Source of the DNA: Sulfitobacter sp043557345
GTDB taxonomy: Bacteria > Pseudomonadota > Alphaproteobacteria > Rhodobacterales > Rhodobacteraceae
Reading direction: 5' to 3'
Assembly (NCBI RefSeq): GCF_043557345.1
Contig: NZ_JBIFFV010000001.1
Location: 248,001 to 312,000 of the forward strand
Length of the DNA stretch: 64,000 bases
Shown here: one piece after another, positions 33,247-40,760 of the stretch
Layout of the letters: each line of letters starts with the position of its first letter
Numbering within the stretch: the stretch's first letter is position 1
Program-made: the position numbers and the translations under genes
The notes under the pieces: generated by a model
What the model saw: the letters and a program-made list of their open reading frames with translations, nothing else
The model's database searches: none
Told to the model about the DNA's origin: nothing

Positions 33247-34539
33247 ATGCCTAAGGACATGGCGCAGAACACGACCATCTTTACCCGCCGCGAGAGCGAA
33301 GCCCGCTCCTACTGCCGTGGCATGAACGCCGTTTTCACCCGCGCCAGCGGCTCGGAAATGTTCGATGGCGAAGGCAACCGCTACATCGACTTTCTCGCCG
33401 GCTGCTCTTCGTTGAACTACGGGCACAACGACCCGGACATGAAGCAGGCACTGGTGGAACATATCACCGCTGATGGCATCGCCCACGGCCTTGACTTCCA
33501 TAGCGAGACCAAGGCGGCCTTCCTCGAAGCCTATGAGGAGAAAATTCTCAAGCCGCGCGACATGGACTATAAGGTCATGATGACCGGCCCGACCGGCACC
33601 AATGCCGTCGAAGCCGCGATCAAGCTGGCGCGCAAGGTGACGGGCCGGACCAATGTGATCTCCTTCACCAACGGCTTTCACGGCATGACCATGGGCGCGC
33701 TGGCGCTGACCGGCAACAAAGGCAAGCGCGGCGGCGCGGGCGGCGGCTCGCTGGCCGATGTCACCCACATGCCTTTCGAAGGCGCCTTGGGCGAGAACGT
33801 GGACACGCTTGAGATGATCGACGCAATGCTGTCGAACCCCTCCTCGGGCATCGACGCGCCCGCGGCCTTTATCTTTGAGCCGATCCAAGGCGAAGGCGGG
33901 TTGAACGCGGCCTCCGACGCATGGATGCAGGGCATCGAAAAGATCGCCCGCAAACATGGCGCGCTGCTGATCGTCGACGACATTCAGGCGGGCTGCGGCC
34001 GGTCGGGGAGCTTCTTCTCTTTCGAGGCATCCGGCATCAAGCCTGACATGATCACCCAGGCGAAATCGCTTTCCGGCTTCGGCCTGCCTTTCGCGGCCCT
34101 GCTGATCGCGCCTGAGCATGACATCTGGAAGCCCGCCGAGCATAACGGCACTTTCCGCGGCAACACCCATGCCTTCGTCACCGCCCGCGTTGCGATTGAG
34201 AAATTCTGGTCCGATGACAAGTTTGAAAAGTCGCTGGCCGAAAAAGCCGTGCTGCTGACCACCGCGCTTAAAGATGTGGCCGATCTGGTCGACGGCGCCA
34301 CGCTGAAAGGCCGCGGCCTGATGCAGGGCGTCGACGTCGGCTCGGGCGAGCTGGCCGGTGCGATCTGCGCGCGTGCCTATGAATTGGGCCTCGTGATCGA
34401 AACATCGGGCGCAAACGACGAGATCGTAAAATATCTTGCCCCGCTCACCACGCCGGAGAAGGTTATGCGCGAAGGCTTTGATATCCTTCTGCAAGCGACC
34501 CGCGATGTGACGGGCAACATGAAACTGGCAGCGGAGTAA
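33247..34539 (+). CDS. ectB: Diaminobutyrate-2-oxoglutarate transaminase
   Basis: A 430-residue class III PLP aminotransferase that makes L-2,4-diaminobutyrate from aspartate semialdehyde and glutamate, the first committed step. The PLP lysine is Lys273 (ITQAKSLSGFGLP); LLIVDDIQAGCGR is the preceding cofactor contact, and GPTGTNAVEAAIKLAR the phosphate-binding part. Length is standard. It runs in the reverse metabolic sense to the catabolic aminotransferase at 4341 and the two are clearly different proteins. AAAGGA precedes the ATG; ectC follows after five bases. Confidence 0.95.
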   Translation: MPKDMAQNTTIFTRRESEARSYCRGMNAVFTRASGSEMFDGEGNRYIDFLAGCSSLNYGHNDPDMKQALVEHITADGIAHGLDFHSETKAAFLEAYEEKILKPRDMDYKVMMTGPTGTNAVEAAIKLARKVTGRTNVISFTNGFHGMTMGALALTGNKGKRGGAGGGSLADVTHMPFEGALGENVDTLEMIDAMLSNPSSGIDAPAAFIFEPIQGEGGLNAASDAWMQGIEKIARKHGALLIVDDIQAGCGRSGSFFSFEASGIKPDMITQAKSLSGFGLPFAALLIAPEHDIWKPAEHNGTFRGNTHAFVTARVAIEKFWSDDKFEKSLAEKAVLLTTALKDVADLVDGATLKGRGLMQGVDVGSGELAGAICARAYELGLVIETSGANDEIVKYLAPLTTPEKVMREGFDILLQATRDVTGNMKLAAE

Positions 34540-34544
34540 TACCG

Positions 34545-34937
34545 ATGATTGTACGCGATTTTAACAAACTTCAGGGCACAGACCGTCACGTGGCGGATGC
34601 GAAATGGACCTCTACACGGATGCTTCTGGCCGATGACGGGATGGGGTTTTCCTTCCACATCACCGTGCTTGAGGCCGGGTCGGAGCACACGTTTCACTAC
34701 AAGCATCACTTCGAGAGCGTCTATTGCATGAAGGGCAAAGGCTCGATCACCGATCTCGCCACCGGCGAGACGCATGAGATCACCCCCGGCGTCATGTACG
34801 CCCTGAACCTGAACGACAAACACACCCTGCGCGCAGAGGAAGAACTACACATGGCGTGCTGCTTCAACCCGCCGGTCACCGGCAACGAAGTGCACCGCGA
34901 AGATGGTTCCTATGCGCCTGCCGAGGAGGTCGCTTAA
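34545..34937 (+). CDS. ectC: L-ectoine synthase
   Basis: A 130-residue cupin that closes the ring of N-gamma-acetyl-diaminobutyrate to ectoine. Residues Trp21, Thr40, Tyr52, Glu57, Tyr85 and His93 stand at the positions known for substrate and iron binding in the Paenibacillus lautus enzyme (iron ligands Glu57, Tyr85, His93), so the protein should be active. The start is five bases after ectB. A ribosome site for the next gene (GAGGAGGT) lies in its last codons. Confidence 0.95.
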   Translation: MIVRDFNKLQGTDRHVADAKWTSTRMLLADDGMGFSFHITVLEAGSEHTFHYKHHFESVYCMKGKGSITDLATGETHEITPGVMYALNLNDKHTLRAEEELHMACCFNPPVTGNEVHREDGSYAPAEEVA

Positions 34938-34942
34938 GTTTT

Positions 34943-36379
34943 ATGACTCAACCGTCCCACACTGTCGAAAAAATCGGCGGGACGTCCATGTCCCGCGTGA
35001 ACCAACTCAAAGACACGCTCTTTGTCGGTGACCGTAAGGGCGCGGACATCTATGGGCGCGTCTTCGTGGTCTCCGCCTTCGGCGGGATCACGAACCTGTT
35101 GCTGGAGCATAAGAAATCAGGTGAGCCGGGCGTTTACGCCCACCTGGCCAACGCCAGCAACGATCACGGCTGGCACGAGGCGCTGACCCGTGTTTCAGCC
35201 GAGATGCAGCGCGTGCACCGTGAGGTGCTGGAGCATCCCGGTGACATCGAACAGGCCGACGCCTTCGTGTCCGAGCGCACCCATGGTGCCCGTAACTGCC
35301 TGATCGACCTGCAGCGCCTCTGCGCCTACGGCCACTTCCGCCTGTCGGAGCATATGTTGCAAATTCGCGAGTTGCTCTCCGGTCTGGGCGAGGCGCATTC
35401 CGCCTTCGTCACCACGATCCTGCTGCAGCGCGCTGGCGTGAATGCCCGGTTCGTCGACCTCTCAGGTTGGCGCGACGAGGGCAATGTGACGCTCGACGAG
35501 CGCATCGCGCAGGCGATGGAGGGGATCGACCCGCAGACGGAAATGCCCATCGTCACCGGCTATGCGCAATGCGCCGAAGGTCTGATGCGCGAATTCGACC
35601 GCGGCTATTCCGAGGTGACCTTCTCCAAGCTCGCCGCCCTGACGGCTGCGCGCGAGGCGATCATCCACAAGGAATTCCACCTGTCGTCCTGCGACCCGAA
35701 ACTCGTGGGCGAGCATGCCGTCAAGAAAATTGGCCGCACCAATTACGACGTGGCAGACCAGCTCTCGAACATGGGGATGGAGGCGATCCACCCCAAGGCG
35801 GCCAAGACCCTGCGCCAGGCCGACGTGCCGCTGCGCGTGACCAATGCCTTCGAGCCCGAAGACCCCGGCACGCTGATCGATGACCGTCAGGCCGAAGCGC
35901 CCGCGGTTGAGATCGTCACCGGTCTCGACATCGTCACCCTCGAGCTGTTCGAGCAGGACATGGTCGGCGTGAAAGGCTATGACACCGCGATCCTCGACGT
36001 GCTGACGCGGCACAATGTGCGGATCGTCTCGAAGGTCTCGAACGCCAATACGATCACCCATTATCTGGACGCGTCTCTGAAGACGATGCGCCGGGTAGAG
36101 AAGGATCTGGCCGCGATTTACCCCGCCGCCGAGATCACCACCCGCACACTGTCCATGGCCTCGGTCATCGGGCGCGATCTGAATGGCTTGTCGGTGCTGC
36201 AACGGGGCCTCGTGGCCATCGCTGAGGCTGGCGAGACGGCGATCGGCGCGAGCCAAGGGCCGCGCAACGTGGACGTGCAGTTCATCGTCGAACGGGAGAG
36301 CCTGCAACCGGTGATCAAGGCGCTGCACGGTGCGTTTATCGAGGAAGAGGTGGCGGCGCCGCTGTCGCGCGCGGCCTGA
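34943..36379 (+). CDS. ask_ect: Aspartate kinase, ectoine-operon type
   Basis: A 478-residue aspartokinase of the Ask_Ect branch, which supplies aspartyl phosphate for ectoine and is thought to be less feedback-inhibited than the housekeeping enzyme. The N-terminal VEKIGGTSM is the kinase entry motif; the C-terminal part from about residue 330 holds the ACT regulatory domains (DMVGVKGYDTAILDVL, FIVERESLQPVIKAL). The start at 34943 is five bases after the ectC stop. Its presence shows the operon is ectABC-ask without ectD, so ectoine rather than hydroxyectoine is the expected product. Confidence 0.93.
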   Translation: MTQPSHTVEKIGGTSMSRVNQLKDTLFVGDRKGADIYGRVFVVSAFGGITNLLLEHKKSGEPGVYAHLANASNDHGWHEALTRVSAEMQRVHREVLEHPGDIEQADAFVSERTHGARNCLIDLQRLCAYGHFRLSEHMLQIRELLSGLGEAHSAFVTTILLQRAGVNARFVDLSGWRDEGNVTLDERIAQAMEGIDPQTEMPIVTGYAQCAEGLMREFDRGYSEVTFSKLAALTAAREAIIHKEFHLSSCDPKLVGEHAVKKIGRTNYDVADQLSNMGMEAIHPKAAKTLRQADVPLRVTNAFEPEDPGTLIDDRQAEAPAVEIVTGLDIVTLELFEQDMVGVKGYDTAILDVLTRHNVRIVSKVSNANTITHYLDASLKTMRRVEKDLAAIYPAAEITTRTLSMASVIGRDLNGLSVLQRGLVAIAEAGETAIGASQGPRNVDVQFIVERESLQPVIKALHGAFIEEEVAAPLSRAA

Positions 36380-36403
36380 CGCCGAAATATACGACGTATC
36401 CTT

Positions 36404-36433
36404 AGCCGCGGCTCCCGAAAGGAAGCCGCGGCT
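36404..36433 (+). terminator. Terminator of the ect operon
   Basis: AGCCGCGGCT at 36404-36413 pairs perfectly with the same self-complementary word at 36424-36433 across a ten-base loop, followed by TCTTCGT. It begins 25 bases after the ask stop. Confidence 0.65.
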
Positions 36434-36546
36434 TCTTCGTGCAAGGGCCATCTCCTGCCCGCGGGTTGGCGAACCAACATATTTTCGATACCACTTTATG
36501 CCTCAACCATGATGTGCGCCCGCGAAGTCGCTCCCAGCCTCACCAA

Positions 36547-36622
36547 ATCGCCTACCCGGTCGCACCGAAGGTGCGCCCAGCATGGTCTGACACGCCTCTG
36601 GCGTGACGGGCGGGCAGGCGAT
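36547..36622. other. Branched structured element in the ask/IalB gap
   Basis: Most of the 346-base gap from 36380 to 36725 that is not terminator is occupied by a fold-back. An outer stem pairs ATCGCCT (36547-36553) with AGGCGAT (36616-36622) and, after one A/C mismatch, CCCG (36555-36558) with CGGG (36611-36614). It encloses two perfect hairpins with three-base loops: CGCACC-GAA-GGTGCG (36561-36575) and CACGCC-TCT-GGCGTG (36591-36605). It is not a tRNA. It may be a dispersed intergenic repeat or a small structured RNA. No gene is supported in the gap. Confidence 0.45.
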
Positions 36623-36667
36623 GGCCGGCGCCTACGGCTTGTCCCGGGCCCGGGTGGCACGTTCGCC

Positions 36668-36701
36668 CCAAACAAAAACGGCCCCGCAATCGCGAGGCCG
36701 T
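36668..36701 (-). terminator. Intrinsic terminator of the IalB-family gene
   Basis: On the minus strand a stem ACGGCC/GGCCGT (36696-36701 with 36678-36683), whose loop adds further GC pairing, is followed by TTTTTGTTT (36669-36677 complement). It lies 25 bases past the stop and is a textbook intrinsic terminator. Confidence 0.75.
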
Positions 36702-36725
36702 CCCAAACTCTCAAATCGCAGAGGC

Positions 36726-37256
36726 TCATCCCCCGCAGCGCTTCTCCGCATCTTCCACCGCTGCGGTGAAGCCCAGAAGCGAGAATGTGTCCTTGGTCTG
36801 CGTCCCGCGCGAGGAGCGACCAGTCAGCGTCGCATCCGCGCCACGCTTCATCGCGGCGATGATCTTGGCATCATCCGCCGTCGTCGCGGGCCATGCCCAT
36901 TCGCCTTCGGTGAACAGCTCGTAGCTGCTGCCCGAAATGTCCATTGTCACGGTCGAGCCCGAAGCGAAAGGATAGCCGCCGGTGAAAGCGACCTGACCCT
37001 TGGCCTCAGCCGAAGGTCGGTAAAACACCATCAGCAACGTCTGGCCCCGGTTCACCGCCACCACACGCCCGTCGCGCGTGTTGACCACTTCCTTCGGCGT
37101 CGAGACGCCCCAGCATTCTGTCGGGTTATCTTCTACAAAGACGCTCCAGTCGGTCTTGGCAGCCACCCGGTTGGTGCTCTGCTCCTGCGCCACAGCGCCG
37201 CTTGCCACAAGGGCGAGCGCCCCAAGTGCAAGACCACATGTCTTCATCATTCCCAT
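36726..37256 (-). CDS. Invasion-associated locus B (IalB) family periplasmic protein
   Basis: A 176-residue exported protein. The signal peptide (MGMMKTCGLALGALALVASGAVAQEQ) should be cut after about residue 23. The mature part starts with the IalB-like segment TDWSVFVEDNPTECWGVS and has two cysteines (one in ECWG, one in the last residues EKRCGG) that may form a disulfide. IalB proteins are common in alphaproteobacteria and, outside Bartonella, have no established role. The start has GGAGG eight bases upstream. It is a single gene with its own terminator. Confidence 0.8.
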   Translation of the reverse strand: MGMMKTCGLALGALALVASGAVAQEQSTNRVAAKTDWSVFVEDNPTECWGVSTPKEVVNTRDGRVVAVNRGQTLLMVFYRPSAEAKGQVAFTGGYPFASGSTVTMDISGSSYELFTEGEWAWPATTADDAKIIAAMKRGADATLTGRSSRGTQTKDTFSLLGFTAAVEDAEKRCGG

Positions 37257-37436
37257 CTGTCCAGCCTCCAGCCGTCCTTGACCTCAACACGTCCACAGAC
37301 CCCGACCGGGCAACCTCGGGCGGGTTGCTCTCTTGCGGGCGTCTGTTATCTGTTCGACACCAATCACAATAACGGCAAACGCGCGACCGACGAAACCCTG
37401 ATTGGCAGGTTTTCGCCCAGAAACAGGATGAACCTC

Positions 37437-38417
37437 ATGACCAAAGCAGCCCCCTTTGCGGAAATCTGGCGCGGACCCTTTCTGGAAAGCGTGCATTCCG
37501 GCCATGCCGTGATCTGCGATGCCAGCGGCCAGATCGTCGAGGCTTGGGGTGACCCGGAAAAGATCATTTTGCCGCGCTCTTCCTCCAAGATGATCCAAGC
37601 GCTGCCGCTGATCAATTCCGGCGCGGCGGACAAGGCGGGGCTGAGCACCGAGCAACTGGCGCTTGCCTGCGCCTCGCACCAAGGGGCCGCCATCCACACC
37701 GATCGGGTGGGCGTCTGGCTTGATACTTTGGGTCTGGACGACGCCGCCTTTCGCTGCGGCCCGCAGGAGCCCGCCGACCGCGACGCGATGGAGGGGCTGA
37801 TCCGCGCCCATGAGAAACCCTGCCAGATCCACAACAACTGCTCGGGCAAACACGCAGGTTTCCTGACGCTGAACCAACATCTCGGCGGCGGCGCAGATTA
37901 CGAAAAGCCGGAGCACGCGGTGCAAAAAGCCTGCCTCGAAGCTTTCGAGACGGTCACCCAAGAAACCTCCCCCGGCTATGGGATCGACGGCTGCTCGGCC
38001 CCGAATTACGCCTGCACGCTGCACGGCATGGCCCGCGCCATGGCGCATTTTGCCGCCGCCCCCGAAGACTCTGCCGAGGCGCGCCTACACGAAGCCATGC
38101 GCCTGCACCCCGAACTCGTCGCGGGCGAAGGCCGCGCCTGCACGGAACTGATGCGGGCGATGGACGGCAAGGTCGCCTTGAAAACCGGGGCCGAAGGCTT
38201 CTTCATCGCCATCTGGCCCGAGCGCAAACTGGGCATCGCACTGAAAGCCGCCTGCGGCACCACCCGCGCCGCCGAATGCGCGATCACTGCACTGATGGTC
38301 AAACTGGGGGCGCTGGACGCCAACCACCCCGCCGCGCTCAAGCGGATGAACGCGCCGATCAAGAACTGGCGCGGGCTTGAAACCGGGATGCTGAAACCGG
38401 CGGCGGGACTGCTCTAG
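37437..38417 (+). CDS. L-asparaginase, zinc-binding class (Rhizobium etli ReAV-like)
   Basis: A 326-residue member of the Asparaginase_II (PF06089) family, unrelated in fold to the E. coli enzymes. With the start at 37437 the residues Ser48, Lys51, Ser80, Cys135 and Lys138 fall at exactly the numbers I recall for the active centre of R. etli ReAV; Asp184 and Cys186 (YGIDGCSAPN) match Asp187 and Cys189 after a three-residue deletion. The cysteines and Lys138 hold zinc near the Ser-Lys tandem in ReAV. This agreement also supports the start over ATG 37428. It hydrolyses asparagine to aspartate and ammonia. It is a single gene, convergent with serB. Confidence 0.85.
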   Translation: MTKAAPFAEIWRGPFLESVHSGHAVICDASGQIVEAWGDPEKIILPRSSSKMIQALPLINSGAADKAGLSTEQLALACASHQGAAIHTDRVGVWLDTLGLDDAAFRCGPQEPADRDAMEGLIRAHEKPCQIHNNCSGKHAGFLTLNQHLGGGADYEKPEHAVQKACLEAFETVTQETSPGYGIDGCSAPNYACTLHGMARAMAHFAAAPEDSAEARLHEAMRLHPELVAGEGRACTELMRAMDGKVALKTGAEGFFIAIWPERKLGIALKAACGTTRAAECAITALMVKLGALDANHPAALKRMNAPIKNWRGLETGMLKPAAGLL

Positions 38418-38424
38418 ACCTCTC

Positions 38425-38458
38425 GCGCTGCCGCTTGGCTCAAAGGAAGCGGCAGCGC
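38425..38458. terminator. Bidirectional hairpin between asparaginase gene and serB
   Basis: A perfect 12-base-pair stem (GCGCTGCCGCTT at 38425-38436 with AAGCGGCAGCGC at 38447-38458) and a ten-base loop lie between two convergent stop codons. There is no T-run on either side, so it may work as a bidirectional block or mRNA end rather than a classic intrinsic terminator. Confidence 0.6.
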
Positions 38459-38471
38459 CACGCGGGCAGTC

Positions 38472-39347
38472 TCAGCCCGCAAATTCGCTCCGCGCGTAGC
38501 CCTGCACGAACAGCAGCGCGGTCAGATCGCCAAAGTTGATGCGGATGTCACATTCCGCCGCGACAGACGGCTTCGCATGTAGCGCCACCCCCATGCCCGC
38601 GCGCCCCAACATGCCCAGATCATTGGCGCCATCGCCCACGGCGATGACCTGATCCTCGGCGATGCCCAGCTTTGCCGTGATCTCTTCCAGCGCAGTCACC
38701 TTGGCCTCACGCCCGAGGATCGGAAGCCCCACATCGCCCGTCAGCGCGGCCTGTTCGACCAGCAGCGTATTGGCGCGATTCTCATCAAAGCCCAGCATCT
38801 CGGCCACTTTGGCGGTAAAGGCGGTGAATCCGCCCGAGACCAGCGCGGCATAGCCGCCATTGGTCTTCATCGTGCCCACCAGCGCCCCGCCGCCGGGCAT
38901 CAGAGTGATCCGCTCGGCCAAAACCTTGTCGATCACGCTGGCCTTTAGCCCTTTCAACAGGCCCACCCGCTCGCGCAGAGCGCCGTCGAAGTCCAACTCA
39001 CCGTTCATGGCGCGGGCGGTGATTTCTTTCACGCGCTCCCCGACGCCTGCCTCATCGGCCAATTCGTCGATACATTCTTGCTGGATCATCGTGCTGTCCA
39101 TATCGGCGAGCAGCATCTTCTTGCGGCGGCCCTCTGTCGGCACGATCACCAGATCGACCCCCATAGACTGGCAGCTTTCCCAGACATCCCAACGGTTTTC
39201 CGGCATCTGGGACAGTGAGAACTCCGCCGCCTCATCCGGGGCCAGCCAAAGCGCGTCACCCCCGCCCCAAGCGTTGCGCAGGCTTTCCACCAGCGCGGGG
39301 TCGAGGCTGGGGTTGGTGGGGGAGGTCAACAAGATTGCCGTGAACAT
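38472..39347 (-). CDS. serB: Phosphoserine phosphatase
   Basis: A 291-residue HAD-family enzyme for the last step of serine synthesis. The nucleophile motif is LLADMDSTMI, the middle motifs ALVSGGFTAF and the Lys in ILGREAK are present, and the metal motif is AVGDGANDLGM. About 75 residues precede the catalytic domain, as in E. coli SerB. The start at 39347 (MFTAILLTSP) matches the usual N terminus; an upstream ATG in frame adds eleven unlikely residues. It is divergent from serC-serA. Confidence 0.93.
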   Translation of the reverse strand: MFTAILLTSPTNPSLDPALVESLRNAWGGGDALWLAPDEAAEFSLSQMPENRWDVWESCQSMGVDLVIVPTEGRRKKMLLADMDSTMIQQECIDELADEAGVGERVKEITARAMNGELDFDGALRERVGLLKGLKASVIDKVLAERITLMPGGGALVGTMKTNGGYAALVSGGFTAFTAKVAEMLGFDENRANTLLVEQAALTGDVGLPILGREAKVTALEEITAKLGIAEDQVIAVGDGANDLGMLGRAGMGVALHAKPSVAAECDIRINFGDLTALLFVQGYARSEFAG

Positions 39348-39459
39348 AAGTTTCCGATCCGCATCATTCGCGCCGCGCAAAGCGACATGACCGGCGTCCT
39401 AGCGTCATTTTGCGACTTGCGCCAGCCCGGCCTCCCCGCGTATCCCGGCAAGTGGGACA

Positions 39460-39477
39460 CCCTTCCCCAACGAAGGG
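39460..39477 (+). other. Hairpin in the serC leader
   Basis: CCCTTC (39460-39465) and GAAGGG (39472-39477) pair perfectly around CCCAAC, 25 bases before the serC ATG. It could affect translation or mRNA life. The 154-base serB/serC gap otherwise shows no clear promoter hexamers to me. Confidence 0.3.
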
Positions 39478-39501
39478 CGAATATCTGAGAGGGTAGCATC
39501 A

Positions 39502-40665
39502 ATGGCTATGAACCAACCGGCACCGCGCCCGGAAGCGAAACCTGTTGCCGTACCGGCAAACCCGCGTTTCTCCTCCGGCCCCTGCGCCAAAATCCCCACA
39601 TTCGATTTGACCAAGCTCGCGGATGCACCGCTGGGCCGCAGCCACCGTGCCGCGCCCGGCAAGGCCAAGCTCGCCGAGGCGATCGAGACCACCCGCGAAG
39701 TGCTTGGCGTGCCCGCCGACTACCGCATCGGCATCGTGCCCGCCTCCGACACCGGCGCCTTCGAGATGGCCATGTGGTCGCTCTTGGGCGAACGCCCGGC
39801 CGAGATGGTGGCATGGGAAAGCTTCGGCGCGGGCTGGGTCACCGACGTGGTCAAGCAGCTGAAGATCGACGCGCAGGTCCACACCGCCGACTATGGCGAG
39901 ATCGTCGACATGGCCGCGTTGAACTATGACAACGACGTCTGCTTTACATGGAACGGCACGACCTCGGGCGTGCGCGTGCCCACCGGCGACGTGATCCCGG
40001 CGAACCGCGCAGGCCTCACGCTCTGCGACGCAACCTCCGCCGCTTTCGCGCAAGACCTGCCGTGGGACAAGCTCGATGTGACGACCTTCTCTTGGCAGAA
40101 GGTGCTGGGCGGCGAAGCGGCGCATGGCATGTTGATCCTTTCCCCCCGCGCCGTGGAACGGCTGGAAAGCTACACGCCCGCATGGCCGCTGCCGAAGATC
40201 TTCCGCCTGACCAAGGGCGGCAAGCTGAACGAAGGCATTTTCAAAGGCGAGACGATCAACACGCCCTCCATGCTCTGCGTCGAAGATTACCTGCTGGCGC
40301 TCGACTGGGCCAAGTCCGTGGGCGGCCTCAGAGGTCTGATCGCACGCGCCGATGCCAACACCAAGGCCGTGGCGGATTTCGTCGAAGCGCATGACTGGAT
40401 CGACTTCCTCGCGACCGATCCGGCGACACGCTCCAACACCTCGGTGTGCCTGAAGTTCACCGACGCGCGCATCAAAGACGGCGCCGCCTTTGCCAAGGCC
40501 GTGGCCAAGCGGCTGGCAGATGAGGGCGCAGCCCTCGACATCGGCGCTTACCGCGATGCCCCTCCGGGTCTGCGCATCTGGTGCGGCGGCACGGTCGAGA
40601 CGGCGGACATCGAAGCGATGCTGCCTTGGCTCGCCTGGGCCTTCGAGGCCGAAATCAACGCGTGA
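39502..40665 (+). CDS. serC: Phosphoserine aminotransferase
   Basis: A 387-residue class V PLP aminotransferase converting 3-phosphohydroxypyruvate and glutamate to phosphoserine. The PLP lysine is Lys200 (TFSWQKVLGGEAAHG). The N terminus NPRFSSGPCAKIPTF is the alphaproteobacterial SerC type, longer than the E. coli protein. It is followed by serA after 95 bases that contain a strong hairpin. Confidence 0.93.
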   Translation: MAMNQPAPRPEAKPVAVPANPRFSSGPCAKIPTFDLTKLADAPLGRSHRAAPGKAKLAEAIETTREVLGVPADYRIGIVPASDTGAFEMAMWSLLGERPAEMVAWESFGAGWVTDVVKQLKIDAQVHTADYGEIVDMAALNYDNDVCFTWNGTTSGVRVPTGDVIPANRAGLTLCDATSAAFAQDLPWDKLDVTTFSWQKVLGGEAAHGMLILSPRAVERLESYTPAWPLPKIFRLTKGGKLNEGIFKGETINTPSMLCVEDYLLALDWAKSVGGLRGLIARADANTKAVADFVEAHDWIDFLATDPATRSNTSVCLKFTDARIKDGAAFAKAVAKRLADEGAALDIGAYRDAPPGLRIWCGGTVETADIEAMLPWLAWAFEAEINA

Positions 40666-40671
40666 CGCGAT

Positions 40672-40692
40672 GGTGCGCGAGGATCGCGCACC
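40672..40692 (+). other. Hairpin between serC and serA
   Basis: A nine-base-pair perfect stem (GGTGCGCGA at 40672-40680 with TCGCGCACC at 40684-40692) has a three-base loop and starts six bases after the serC stop. No T-run follows. It probably marks an mRNA processing or stabilising point within the serCA transcript. Confidence 0.5.
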
Positions 40693-40760
40693 CTACTCCC
40701 CCCTCTCGTCGGTTGCGCGTCTCTGCGCACCGCTGACCCCGTTTATGAAGGACCAGACAG

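Noticed and set aside
36603..37436. A long N-terminal extension of the asparaginase frame back to 36603
   Set aside because: It crosses the terminator and the antisense of the IalB-family gene, and the start at 37437 reproduces the catalytic numbering of the family.
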